Below the pieces are notes generated by a model. The model searched no databases, was not told the origin of the DNA, and saw only the letters and a program-made list of their open reading frames with translations. The position numbers were made by a program, and so were the translations under genes. 58,181 nt of DNA from positions 1 through 58,181 of the forward strand of contig NZ_PYWN01000001.1 of assembly GCF_003049505.1 (NCBI RefSeq), in the 5' to 3' direction. The stretch is from Metasolibacillus meyeri (lineage in GTDB: Bacteria; Bacillota; Bacilli; Bacillales_A; Planococcaceae). This document shows positions 37,213 through 45,522 of this stretch, piece by piece (the stretch's first letter is position 1; every line of letters starts with the position of its first letter).

Positions 37213-37572
37213 ATGAGTCAAGTTGTTGTTGTAATTGGAGATCGCTTAGGGAAAGGGCAAAATGTAGCAAAGGGAGTTGAAGCTGCTGGTGGCAAGGCCA
37301 TTGTTATTGCAGGAATGGGGGCAGATATGCGCTTAGGAGATGTGATGCAAGCCGAAAATGCAGATATCGGTATTTCCTTCTGCGGTAGCGGTGGAGCAGG
37401 CGCGATTACAGCGCAAACGAAGTATGGTTACCCATGTCATTATGGCATGCGTTCCATTGATGAAGGGGTCACGGCTTTACGTGACGGTAAGCGTGTATTA
37501 GGCTTTGGTTTTATGGACGTGGAGGAATTAGGTAAGCGAATTACCGAGGAATATATCAAAATCAAAGGGTGA
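37213..37572 (+). CDS. Glycine-rich SFCGS-family protein (DUF2620)
   Basis: Cytoplasmic protein of 119 aa. It has a Rossmann-like start (VVVVIGDRLGKGQNVAKGVE) and the diagnostic SFCGSGGAGAIT motif at residues 55-66 with Cys57. The size, alpha/beta pattern and a single cysteine in a Gly/Ser loop recall PTS EIIB proteins, whose cysteine carries the phosphoryl group. I know of no demonstrated function. In the E. faecalis/Aeromonas families (EF_0830) it always accompanies DUF4310-4312. AGGAGG site before the ATG. Confidence 0.88.
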   Translation: MSQVVVVIGDRLGKGQNVAKGVEAAGGKAIVIAGMGADMRLGDVMQAENADIGISFCGSGGAGAITAQTKYGYPCHYGMRSIDEGVTALRDGKRVLGFGFMDVEELGKRITEEYIKIKG

Positions 37573-37578
37573 TGTGAG

Positions 37579-37926
37579 ATGAAAAAAACGTTTCAAGCAA
37601 AAGTACAGGTCGAAGGAACTGGACAATCAAAGGAGTTAGCGATTAACAAAGCGTTAGGAAGTATCCAAAAGAAGATTATGTCGAGCTATAAAGGCTTAAT
37701 TCTCAGAATTGAGCCAATTGATGTATCTGTTATTGAAGCAAAAGAGACAGCTTATACCGAGCGCTTCTTACTATTCTTTTTCCCAAGACAGCGCAGTAAA
37801 TATCAGGTTGTGTTGGAGGTAGAAGTCAATGTTTTTCTGCTGGATGCGGAGGAAATCGCTTTTGATAAAACAGAAGTAGCGAATACTATGCGCAACATGT
37901 TGTTAGGTAATCAACTAAATAAATAA
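37579..37926 (+). CDS. DUF4312 family protein
   Basis: Cytoplasmic protein of 115 aa, mixed alpha/beta, with KTFQAKVQVEGTGQSKELAI at the N-terminus, followed by NKALGSIQKKIM, and a basic stretch LLFFFPRQRSKYQ near the middle. It has no signal peptide or membrane span. It matches, from memory, the EF_0831 family that travels with the SFCGS protein and the two membrane DUFs. It is presumably a soluble subunit of the same complex. It starts 6 nt after the SFCGS stop. Confidence 0.82.
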   Translation: MKKTFQAKVQVEGTGQSKELAINKALGSIQKKIMSSYKGLILRIEPIDVSVIEAKETAYTERFLLFFFPRQRSKYQVVLEVEVNVFLLDAEEIAFDKTEVANTMRNMLLGNQLNK

Positions 37927-37937
37927 GGGGTGGTTGT

Positions 37938-38723
37938 ATGGAGTTTGTTGAAATTGTGATCAAGTCCATTATTATCGGAGCACTCGTTGGCTTCGGTGTA
38001 GGGGCAGGGGCAGCAAGGATGTTTCATGCACCGAAAGTACAGGGGATGGGTGCTTTTCGGACATTAGGTGAGTTAAATGCTTGTGCAGGGGATGCAGCTT
38101 CACATTTTTCATTTGGTTTAGGCTTCTTCTTTAATGCTTGGGCATCTTCTGTAGCAGCAGGGGCATTTACACAGGATGTAGACCATCGGATTATTCCTAA
38201 CTGGGCTGCAGCGATTTTAATGAGGAAGGGCAAGCGCCCCGAAGATACGTTGCATAATCCGAAGAAAATGGCGATTGCCGGTGCGGTTGTTGGAGTAGTA
38301 GTTGTGACATTTCTGAATTCTACAGCATCTACAATCCCAGAATCTTTACAGGCAATTGCGATTAAGGTACTTGTACCAGCAGCCAATTTATTAATTAATC
38401 CTGTGATGCCTGTTATTTTCTGGCTGGCAGCATTAGATGCAGGGAAACGCTCTGGTGTATGGGGGACAATTTTTGGTGGTGCAGCCCATTTAGTGATGGG
38501 CAATGCTGTGCCCGGTATTGTATTAGGGATTTTAATTGGTAAAGGTGTAGATGATAGCGGTTGGTCAAAGGTGACGAAAACGTTGCTAATATCGGTTATT
38601 TTATTATTCGTATTAAGTGCATTTTTCCGAGGCTTCGATATTCAAATGATTAGAAGCTTTAATTTGGAAGCACCGGGCTGGTTAATTGATTTACACAAAC
38701 TAATTGGATTTGAGGTGAAGTAG
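37938..38723 (+). CDS. DUF4311 membrane protein
   Basis: Integral membrane protein of 261 aa with about six hydrophobic segments. The N-terminus is Gly/Ala-rich (GALVGFGVGAGAARMFHAPK), followed by the conserved stretch GELNACAGDAASHFSFGLGF and DVDHRIIPNWAAAILM. Polar and acidic residues inside otherwise hydrophobic regions suggest a transport path. It corresponds, from memory, to EF_0832. With DUF4310 it is the best candidate for the permease of this operon, because no recognised PTS, ABC or MFS permease is encoded nearby. Confidence 0.85.
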   Translation: MEFVEIVIKSIIIGALVGFGVGAGAARMFHAPKVQGMGAFRTLGELNACAGDAASHFSFGLGFFFNAWASSVAAGAFTQDVDHRIIPNWAAAILMRKGKRPEDTLHNPKKMAIAGAVVGVVVVTFLNSTASTIPESLQAIAIKVLVPAANLLINPVMPVIFWLAALDAGKRSGVWGTIFGGAAHLVMGNAVPGIVLGILIGKGVDDSGWSKVTKTLLISVILLFVLSAFFRGFDIQMIRSFNLEAPGWLIDLHKLIGFEVK

Positions 38724-38726
38724 CTT

Positions 38727-39401
38727 ATGACAAATCAACAAGAAACAGCGACAGAGACTTTGTATAATAAAAACTTTTGGTATGCGGATTGGTCGTTTCC
38801 TATTTTTGTAGCACTTCTATCAGCAGGCATTTTTGCTGGAACACATATGTATTATGAATACCGTATCGGTGCATTTAATGATGTGGCGATTGTCGCGATG
38901 CTGGAGGCAGGGCTACAAGGAGCAGGCTACGGTGCTGCGGCTGCGTTTGGTGCAAGCTTTTTATTTGCTCGTATTTTAGAAGGTTCGTTAGTTGGTATTT
39001 TAGATATTGGTGGTTCTTTGCAAACGGGTATTGGAATTGGTGTGCCAGCGTTATTATTAGGTGCAGGTATTACAGCACCACTGGAATCCTTTACGCTATC
39101 ATTAATAACTGGTGGTGCTTTAGGGATTGCAATTGGCTACATTATTATCGGTGTTCGGAAATTTACAGTAGGGCAATCAAATTCAACTTTTGGTGCAGAT
39201 ATTATGATGGGGGCAGGAAATACTTCTGGGCGTTTTTTGGGACCATTAATTGTTATTTCAGCAGCAAGCGCCTCAATTCCAATCGGTATTGGTTCAATTA
39301 TTGGCGCAGCGCTTTTCTATGCATGGAAGAAGCCGGTAGCAGGTGGCGCGATTCTTGGTGCAATGCTGTTCGGTGCGTTCTTCCCAATTTCACTTAGTTG
39401 A
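38727..39401 (+). CDS. DUF4310 membrane protein
   Basis: Integral membrane protein of 224 aa with about six hydrophobic, glycine-rich segments (AMLEAGLQGAGYGAAAAFGA; SLVGILDIGGSLQTGIGIGV). It starts 3 nt after DUF4311 and is presumably its partner (EF_0833-like). The repeated glycine helices and pairing with a second small membrane protein recall two-component permeases, for example EIIC/EIID of mannose-type PTS, but I see no sequence match to those. The next gene starts 10 nt downstream. Confidence 0.85.
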   Translation: MTNQQETATETLYNKNFWYADWSFPIFVALLSAGIFAGTHMYYEYRIGAFNDVAIVAMLEAGLQGAGYGAAAAFGASFLFARILEGSLVGILDIGGSLQTGIGIGVPALLLGAGITAPLESFTLSLITGGALGIAIGYIIIGVRKFTVGQSNSTFGADIMMGAGNTSGRFLGPLIVISAASASIPIGIGSIIGAALFYAWKKPVAGGAILGAMLFGAFFPISLS

Positions 39402-39411
39402 GGTGTGTACT

Positions 39412-40515
39412 ATGGGTATTTTTAAACAATTAGGCTTGCGTGAAATTATTAATGCAAGCGGTAAAATGACAGCACTTGGTGCATCAGCAGTGACAGATGA
39501 GATTGCACAAGCTTTAAAGGATGCTGCACAAGATTATGTCGATATTGATGAGTTAATGGAGTTTACAGGAAAGGTTATTGCTGAAAGCACAGGTGCTGAG
39601 GATGGTTGTCCAACATGCGGTGCAGCAGCAGGGATTGCTATTTCAACAGCGGCTGTCATTGCAGGTGAAAATTTATCGCTGATTGAGCGTATCCCAAATA
39701 CAGCAGGGTTACGCAATGAAATTATTGTGCAAAAAGGGCAGCTTGTTCATTTTGGAGCAAGCATTGAGCAAATGATTCAAATTGGTGGAGGTCATGTTGT
39801 TGAAGTAGGGCAAGCGAATAAAGTGGAACAAGCGCATATGGAGCAAGCGATTACGGAGAACACAGCCGCATTATTATATGTTAAATCCCATCATGCTGTG
39901 CAAAAGGGAATGCAATCCATCGAAGTGATGATGGAAGTCGCACAGCGCAATGGGCTACCATTTATTATTGATGCGGCAGCAGAGGAGGATTTTCAAAAAT
40001 ATATCACGATGGGCGCAGATATCGTTATTTACAGCGGTGGTAAAGCATTAGAAGGACCAACATCAGGCTTGATTTGTGGCAAAAAAGAATGGATGGAAGC
40101 ATGTCGGATGCAGTATAAAGGTGTTGGTCGTCCAATGAAGGTTGGCAAAGAAGCAATGGCAGGATTAATTACAGCATTGCGTCAATATCCACTGCGAACA
40201 TCTAATGGGGAGCAACAAATCGCACGTATGACTCATTTATGTAACCGACTTGAAGCGATAGCAGGCCTTGCTTGTTCCATCAAGCAAGATGAAGCAGGAA
40301 GAGAGATTTATCGTGCACAAATTCAAGTTGATGAGCAGAGGGCGGGTATTTCAGCAGAAAAGCTGTTGCATTTATTAGAAGTAGGTAATCCAGCTATTTA
40401 TTTACGTCATCATTACGTCAATGTCGGTATTTTATCTGTAGATCCCCGTCCGTTATTAGAGGGGCAGGAGGATATTATTGCTGACGAAATTATTCGAATT
40501 GTCAAAGGAGAGTGA
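39412..40515 (+). CDS. dgaE: DgaE-like PLP-dependent ammonia-lyase
   Basis: Cytoplasmic PLP enzyme of 367 aa related to SelA. It starts LGLREIINASGKMTALGASA, carries CPTCGAAAGIAIST near residue 66, and has the PLP lysine in IVIYSGGKALEGPTSG (Lys211). In Salmonella the DgaE enzyme dehydrates and deaminates 2-amino-2-deoxygluconate 6-phosphate to 2-keto-3-deoxygluconate 6-phosphate. The aldolase gene that follows supports the same reaction here. ATG at 39412 is chosen; the earlier in-frame codon lies inside DUF4310. Its stop overlaps or abuts the next gene. Confidence 0.9.
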   Translation: MGIFKQLGLREIINASGKMTALGASAVTDEIAQALKDAAQDYVDIDELMEFTGKVIAESTGAEDGCPTCGAAAGIAISTAAVIAGENLSLIERIPNTAGLRNEIIVQKGQLVHFGASIEQMIQIGGGHVVEVGQANKVEQAHMEQAITENTAALLYVKSHHAVQKGMQSIEVMMEVAQRNGLPFIIDAAAEEDFQKYITMGADIVIYSGGKALEGPTSGLICGKKEWMEACRMQYKGVGRPMKVGKEAMAGLITALRQYPLRTSNGEQQIARMTHLCNRLEAIAGLACSIKQDEAGREIYRAQIQVDEQRAGISAEKLLHLLEVGNPAIYLRHHYVNVGILSVDPRPLLEGQEDIIADEIIRIVKGE

Positions 40516-40520
40516 GTAAA

Positions 40521-41240
40521 TTGAATTTGCAGCATAAAGTGATTTTTAATGTACTCGCAAAGGATGCAGAAAATGCAAAGGAATTAACAGATGTAGCAGG
40601 ACAGCGCGTGTTAGTCGGTGTAATGGTGAAGGATTTTCCGACAGAAGAAGCCGCAATTCAGCAAGTGCAATCCTTCCAAGAGAACGGGGTATTAGTTTCT
40701 GTAGGTTTAGGTGCGGCTGACCCAGCAATGTGGAAAAAGGTAGCCAATGTAAGTGCTGTGACAAAGCCTGATCACATCAATCAAATTTTCCCAGCAGCAG
40801 GCTATACGCTAGGGCGTATGGAGCAATTGGCAGAAAAGCCTGTTGTCAATGCCGTGATTGAACCAACAGGTACTGTAGGAAAAGTGTATATCTCCACAGG
40901 ACCAATTAGCTCAGCTAACCGTGAAGCTGTTTCCTGTGAAATGGCGGCCAATATGCTAGCAGAAATTGGCGTACATTCCGTGAAGTTCTACCCGATTGAA
41001 GGTGAAAAAAGATTAGATGAAGTTGCTGCGATGGCACAGGCTGCTACAAAGGCAGGCTTGAAAATTTTCGAGCCAACAGGTGGTATTACGGTGGAAAACG
41101 TCCATTCGATTGTGAAAACTTGTTTAGATAATGGTGCTGAAACGGTCATTCCTCACCTTTATACATCTTTAATTGATAAGGAAACAGGTAAAACAGAAGT
41201 AAGCAAAATTCAGCAGTTACTTGTCATGCAGTGGGATTAA
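40521..41240 (+). CDS. dgaF: DgaF-like KDGP aldolase
   Basis: Cytoplasmic class I aldolase of about 239 aa that would split 2-keto-3-deoxygluconate 6-phosphate into pyruvate and glyceraldehyde 3-phosphate. The barrel pattern fits: VSVGLGAADPAMWKKVANVS, then GVHSVKFYPIEGEKRLDEV with the probable Schiff-base lysine, then IFEPTGGITVENVHSIVKTC. It differs from ordinary KDPG aldolase (Eda) and matches the EF_0839/DgaF group. TTG at 40521 lies 10 nt after AAAGGAG; GTG at 40512 overlaps the dgaE stop but is only 1 nt from that site. Last gene of the operon. Confidence 0.88.
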   Translation: MNLQHKVIFNVLAKDAENAKELTDVAGQRVLVGVMVKDFPTEEAAIQQVQSFQENGVLVSVGLGAADPAMWKKVANVSAVTKPDHINQIFPAAGYTLGRMEQLAEKPVVNAVIEPTGTVGKVYISTGPISSANREAVSCEMAANMLAEIGVHSVKFYPIEGEKRLDEVAAMAQAATKAGLKIFEPTGGITVENVHSIVKTCLDNGAETVIPHLYTSLIDKETGKTEVSKIQQLLVMQWD

Positions 41241-41340
41241 TAAGAGCTGTCTAAAAAGTTATTTTGAGACTGCAAGGTTTATTACACCGAAAGTGAAGTA
41301 GCAAATAGCATATATTTTGATTAATATTTCATATGTCCAA

Positions 41341-41385
41341 GGCTGTCCGAAAAGATATAATCTTTTCAGACAGCCACTTTTGTTT
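41341..41385 (+). terminator. Terminator of the nine-gene operon
   Basis: GGCTGTCCGAAAAGAT pairs with ATCTTTTCAGACAGCC and is followed by ACTTTTGTTTT. A related word AGCTGTCTAAAAAG occurs 100 bp earlier at 41246. The remaining intergenic DNA to 41650 is AT-rich and shows no gene. Confidence 0.85.
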
Positions 41386-41650
41386 TCAGTGAGGAAATTT
41401 ATAGTTAAGCAGAAAAAATCAAAGGTTATGTATGGTGATAATCCATTAATCGGGACTATTAAATGGTAAAATAGTCCTTTGTTATATATATTTGTCTGAA
41501 AGAATTGAAAAATTCATAATATTTTTGTAGTTACCAATACTAAAGTAGTATACCAATTCGCTTATACTTGTTAAAATATAAAGAAATGAGTTAAATAATT
41601 TGAACGATTTTTTATTATACTATATGTAACAAAAGAAGGGGATGATGGAT

Positions 41651-42349
41651 GTGGCATTTAACGCTTATTACTATGATAGTCATATAGATTGCAAGTTTTG
41701 TAAAAAGCATTTTACCACATATAAAGTGCGCCCTAACCGCTATAAAGTGATGGAAGAACATAGTGATTTTATGCCTGTTTACGAAGGGTTAAATCCAATG
41801 TTATATGAAGTAGCGGTTTGCCCTCACTGCGGATATGCTTATCATAAATCTATGACACGCACGTACGGACCTTTTATGCAATTAATCGAAGAGTTATATA
41901 TTAAAGAGTTGCAGAAGCCAATGAATTACTGTGGTGAACGTACAATTGACGAGGCGATTATTAGTTTTAAATTAGCTTATCTCGTATGCCGAGCATCAAT
42001 GGAAGAAGCATTAATTATGGCTAATTTTGCTTTAAAAATTGCATGGCTCTATCGACTGAAAAATGATGTGGAATCAGAGACACGTTATCTTTTAGCGGCA
42101 AGAGATTTTTTTAGTAAGTCATTTGCGGTCAATCAAGAAGCGAGTGAACGCATCCAATATTTATATGCAGAATTGAGTTTACGGCTAGGTGATATCCCAG
42201 AAGCGAAGAAAAGTTTTTCTCGTTTAATCACAGACCAACGTGTTTCAGCCAAATATCGTAAATTCTCCAAAAACCGTTGGGAAAACTATCGCTATGATGA
42301 ACAGCCCCCCAGTATAGAAATGAATATTGAGGAATCGCCAAGGCTGTGA
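41651..42349 (+). CDS. DUF2225 family protein
   Basis: Cytoplasmic protein of 232 aa, unknown function, common in Bacilli. The N-terminal part has two CxxC pairs (IDCKFCKKHF and VAVCPHCGYAYH), likely a zinc site, followed by helical TPR-like repeats (about residues 95-215). GTG at 41651 is favoured because AAGGGGATGAT pairs well with 16S rRNA and ends 5 nt upstream; ATGs at 41642 and 41645 lie inside that site. Monocistronic between terminators. Confidence 0.85.
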   Translation: MAFNAYYYDSHIDCKFCKKHFTTYKVRPNRYKVMEEHSDFMPVYEGLNPMLYEVAVCPHCGYAYHKSMTRTYGPFMQLIEELYIKELQKPMNYCGERTIDEAIISFKLAYLVCRASMEEALIMANFALKIAWLYRLKNDVESETRYLLAARDFFSKSFAVNQEASERIQYLYAELSLRLGDIPEAKKSFSRLITDQRVSAKYRKFSKNRWENYRYDEQPPSIEMNIEESPRL

Positions 42350-42379
42350 GAAAGCGTTTATTTGCTTTCTCACAGTTTT
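42344..42379 (+). terminator. Terminator overlapping the DUF2225 stop codon
   Basis: CTGTGAGAAAGC (42344-42355) pairs with GCTTTCTCACAG (42364-42375), followed by TTTTA. The TGA stop at 42347-42349 is inside the first arm. Confidence 0.85.
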
Positions 42380-42536
42380 ACAACCTAAATGGAGTGATTC
42401 AGTAGTTATGTATTAAGCATGAGTATAGGCTTTGTACAAAAGCGTAGATCTAATTAGGGAGTAATGCATTTACTCTTGTAATTTGCACATCTGCTTTAAT
42501 TGCGCTAGATGTCGTGGAGTAATTGATTTTAAGCGA

Positions 42537-42583
42537 AAATAGCTGATAGGAAAAGTTTTGCTTTTCTTATCAGCTATTTGTAT
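42537..42583 (-). terminator. Terminator of the LysR gene
   Basis: AAATAGCTGATAGGAAAAG pairs with CTTTTCTTATCAGCTATTT around TTTTG, a 19-bp stem with one mismatch, followed on the minus strand by TTTTCGCTT. Confidence 0.8.
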
Positions 42584-42591
42584 TTTAAATG

Positions 42592-43473
42592 CTAGTGAAG
42601 ACCATTTAATTTAAACAAATCCACAAAATTTTGTGCAGTTTTAGATAAATAATGATTTTTCAGCCAAATAAGGCCGATGGATGAAGTGAGAGCACTACTG
42701 TCAATTTTATAGGCGTAGATGTTACTTAAATAATGCTGTCTTAATACAGTTTCAGGTACAATCGCTGTACCGAAATGTGCCTCAACTAGCTTGAGCAGTA
42801 GCGTAATATCAGAGCATTCGCTAATAATCGTCGGTTGAATTTGCTGGCGAGAGAAGGCCTCCCAAATTAAATAATGCAGGCCTAAGCCTTCTGTGCTCGG
42901 TAAAATAAGTGATTCATTGTTAATATCGCTTAAGGAAATTTCTTTAGTTTGGAAAACTCGCTTTTGTGCAGTAATAAAATAAAATGGCTCTGTATAAAGA
43001 TGGACGACGGAAAAGTCCTCAAGCTCTAATGGAAGTCGAATAAAGGCCAGCTCAACATGGCGCTCTCGTACAAGCTGACATAAATGAGCAGATTCATTTT
43101 GTTGAATTTTGTATGTCACATTTGGATAGAGCTGTGTAAATTGCTGTAGTACATCACTAAGCTTTAAAACGGATAATGTATTTACGCCCACTTTCAAAGT
43201 ACCACTACTACCATTTCCAATTTCCCGCACTTCTGACTGTGCTTCCTCCATTAGCTGATTCATTTGCAAAGCATATTTATATAATGTTTTTCCTGCTTCT
43301 GTTACTTCAAAAAAGCGCCCGTTGCGTTCAATTAATTTTGTATCAAGCTCCTGCTCCATCGCCTTTAAATGCTGGCTTAGTGGCGGCTGGGATATGTGAA
43401 GTCTTTCAGCAGCGGCTGAAATTTGTTGCTCCTCTACAATGGCAATAAAATAGCGTAATTGTCGAATATCCAT
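42592..43473 (-). CDS. LysR-family transcriptional regulator
   Basis: DNA-binding regulator of 293 aa. The winged helix-turn-helix is at residues 1-60 (MDIRQLRYFIAIVEEQQISA, AAERLHISQPPLSQHLKAME), followed by the effector-binding domain (GTLKVGVNTLSVLKLSDVLQ onwards). It is most like the CysL/BenM-type Gram-positive LysR group. It is divergent from the ankyrin-amidohydrolase operon, with only 118 bp between the starts, so it probably controls that operon in response to its substrate or product. The second of two adjacent ATGs has the better spacing from GGGGAG. Confidence 0.92.
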   Translation of the reverse strand: MDIRQLRYFIAIVEEQQISAAAERLHISQPPLSQHLKAMEQELDTKLIERNGRFFEVTEAGKTLYKYALQMNQLMEEAQSEVREIGNGSSGTLKVGVNTLSVLKLSDVLQQFTQLYPNVTYKIQQNESAHLCQLVRERHVELAFIRLPLELEDFSVVHLYTEPFYFITAQKRVFQTKEISLSDINNESLILPSTEGLGLHYLIWEAFSRQQIQPTIISECSDITLLLKLVEAHFGTAIVPETVLRQHYLSNIYAYKIDSSALTSSIGLIWLKNHYLSKTAQNFVDLFKLNGLH

Positions 43474-43591
43474 CATACGTCTCCCCTCAGATATAGCTAA
43501 ATCTTAAGTAAAATTAATTTTTTTAATATTTTTCATATAGTTCATTCCATGCTAGCATATTTGTTAAGAAAAATAAAAGGAGGTTATCGCA

Positions 43592-44299
43592 ATCATTCGA
43601 ACACAGGCGATTGTACTAGCATCATTTATTATGCTGACTGCATGTCAACAAAAAGAAGTAGTCACATACGAGCTTAAGGGACAAATTGAAGAAAAGCAGG
43701 TGGAGACGTTGGAGCAGCAAATGATTAAATATGCGGAGCAAGGGAATATCGAAGAGACGTTAGCTTTGATAGATGCAGGCGTCAATATTAATGCGATAGA
43801 TACGAATGGAAGAACTGCTGTTATGGCAGCGACATATAACAACGAAGTAGAAATAGTAAAACGATTAATTGAGCGTGGTGCGGATATTAATATTCGTGAT
43901 AAACAGCTAAATAATGTCCTATTGTATGCAGGGGCATCGGGCTATTTGTCCATTGTCAAGCTGGCGATTGAAGCAGGGGCAGATACAACGATTAAGAATC
44001 GCTTCGGTGGGATTGCTATTATTCCAGCAGCTGAGCGTGGACACGTAGAGGTTGTCAAGGAGTTACTTGAAAATAGTGATACGAATGTTAACCATATTAA
44101 TAATTTGCATTGGACAGCGTTAATGGAAGCGGTCATTTTAGGAGATGGTGGTAAGCGTCATCAGCAAATCGTTCAATTGCTTATTGAGCATGGAGCAGAT
44201 ATTCATATTGCAGATGCGCAAGGTATCACACCGCTAGAGCATGCCCGTAAGCTAGGTTTTACAGAAATTGAGAAAATATTAACAGCAGCAGGAGAGTGA
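43592..44299 (+). CDS. Ankyrin-repeat lipoprotein with apparent ATC start
   Basis: Surface lipoprotein with ankyrin repeats. In frame with the ankyrin part, codons from 43592 give a complete lipoprotein signal (x-IRTQAIVLASFIMLTACQQK, lipobox LTAC), and GGAGG lies 8 nt before codon 43592. That codon is ATC; no ATG, GTG or TTG is correctly placed. The ATG at 43631 has no ribosome binding site and would delete most of the signal. So initiation is probably at a rare ATC (or ATT at 43595), or the start codon is mutated. Residues about 40-230 form five ankyrin repeats (for example GADINIRDKQLNNVLLYAGA). It precedes two amidohydrolases and may bind a partner at the membrane. Confidence 0.78.
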   Translation: MIRTQAIVLASFIMLTACQQKEVVTYELKGQIEEKQVETLEQQMIKYAEQGNIEETLALIDAGVNINAIDTNGRTAVMAATYNNEVEIVKRLIERGADINIRDKQLNNVLLYAGASGYLSIVKLAIEAGADTTIKNRFGGIAIIPAAERGHVEVVKELLENSDTNVNHINNLHWTALMEAVILGDGGKRHQQIVQLLIEHGADIHIADAQGITPLEHARKLGFTEIEKILTAAGE

Positions 44300-44303
44300 C
44301 AAA

Positions 44304-45521
44304 ATGAATTATTGGCTAACGAATGCCCGCTTAGAGCAAGGCTATTATTATGAAAATAATACAGTAGTGGCAACGAAAACAGGACTTTATCATTTGCGTA
44401 TAGAGGATGGGAAAATACAGGAGATAATGGCAGCAAGTGAGCCTTTGGTAACGAATTTGCCGCAGCATGATGCTAAAAATTGTTTAATGCTTCCATCATT
44501 TCGGGATATGCATATTCATCTTGATAAAACTTATTATGGAGGCGCTTGGAAAGCACCTTCTATTCCTACAAAAGGGATTATCACACGTATCGAAGAAGAG
44601 CAGGAGCTATTACCACGCCTACTACCTGTGGCACAGCAACGAGCCGAAAAGTTGCTTGATTTACTATTAAGCGCAGGCACCACGCATATTCGTTCACATG
44701 TCAATATCGACCCTACGATTGGCTTAAAAAATTTAGAGGCAACATTGCGTGCCGTTGACAATTATAAAAATAAGACGTTTGTTGAAATTGTGGCATTTCC
44801 ACAGCATGGCTTATTGCGTAGCGATTCCGTAGCTCTTGTAAGAGAAGCAATGAAAAATGGTGCTGCACTCGTTGGTGGTGTAGACCCTGCAACAATGGAC
44901 GGTGATGTGGAACGTTCTTTGCAAACAGTGATGGATATTGCGGTAGAGGCAAATGCAGATATTGATTTACATATCCATGATGGGGGCCATTTAGGTATTT
45001 ATACATTTAAACGCTTAGCAGCATTGACAGAAGAAGCGGGATGGCAAGGACGTGTAACGATTAGCCATGCGTTAGCCCTTGCGGATATTCCTTTAGCAGA
45101 GGCGAGTGAAGTAGCAGAAATATTAGCGCAACAGCGTATTTCAATCGCTTCATCGGTACCTTTAGGGCAGACGATTCCAATACCTATGTTAAAGGAAAAA
45201 GGGGTCGAGGTATTTCTTGGGGACGATAGTATTGTCGATCATTGGTCACCCTTTGGTAAAGGGGATAGCTTAGAAAAGGCAAGTACTTTAGCAGAGCGTT
45301 TCCGATTAAGTGATGAGCGTTCATTGGGACAAACTTTAGGTTATATCACAGGTGGTATTACACCATTAAATGCAGATGGACAGCGCATTTGGCCAAGTGT
45401 TGGGGACGTAGCAAATTTTGTCTTGGTAAAGGCGAGTTGTTCGGCAGAAGCGGTAGCTCGTAGAAGCAAGCGCGCGGCTGTTGTTTATCAAGGTGATTTT
45501 GTTGTTAGGGAGGAGTGGTAA
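44304..45521 (+). CDS. Cytosine-deaminase-like amidohydrolase 1
   Basis: Zinc or iron amidohydrolase of 405 aa in the CodA-like group. The metal motif is MHIHLDKTYYGG; further ligands appear in DLHIHDGGH, ISHALAL and GDDSIVDHWSPFGKGD. CodA itself has HVHLDTT at the same place, so a ring-deaminating or amide-hydrolysing activity on a nitrogen heterocycle is likely. The exact substrate is not readable. It starts 4 nt after the ankyrin gene and its stop is 1 nt before the next start. Confidence 0.87.
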   Translation: MNYWLTNARLEQGYYYENNTVVATKTGLYHLRIEDGKIQEIMAASEPLVTNLPQHDAKNCLMLPSFRDMHIHLDKTYYGGAWKAPSIPTKGIITRIEEEQELLPRLLPVAQQRAEKLLDLLLSAGTTHIRSHVNIDPTIGLKNLEATLRAVDNYKNKTFVEIVAFPQHGLLRSDSVALVREAMKNGAALVGGVDPATMDGDVERSLQTVMDIAVEANADIDLHIHDGGHLGIYTFKRLAALTEEAGWQGRVTISHALALADIPLAEASEVAEILAQQRISIASSVPLGQTIPIPMLKEKGVEVFLGDDSIVDHWSPFGKGDSLEKASTLAERFRLSDERSLGQTLGYITGGITPLNADGQRIWPSVGDVANFVLVKASCSAEAVARRSKRAAVVYQGDFVVREEW

Positions 45522-45522
45522 T

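Noticed and set aside
38024-38503. Long antisense frames inside pdhC, rnjA, DUF4311 and the amidohydrolase genes
   Set aside because: They lie opposite well-supported genes, lack ribosome binding sites and have no recognisable domains.
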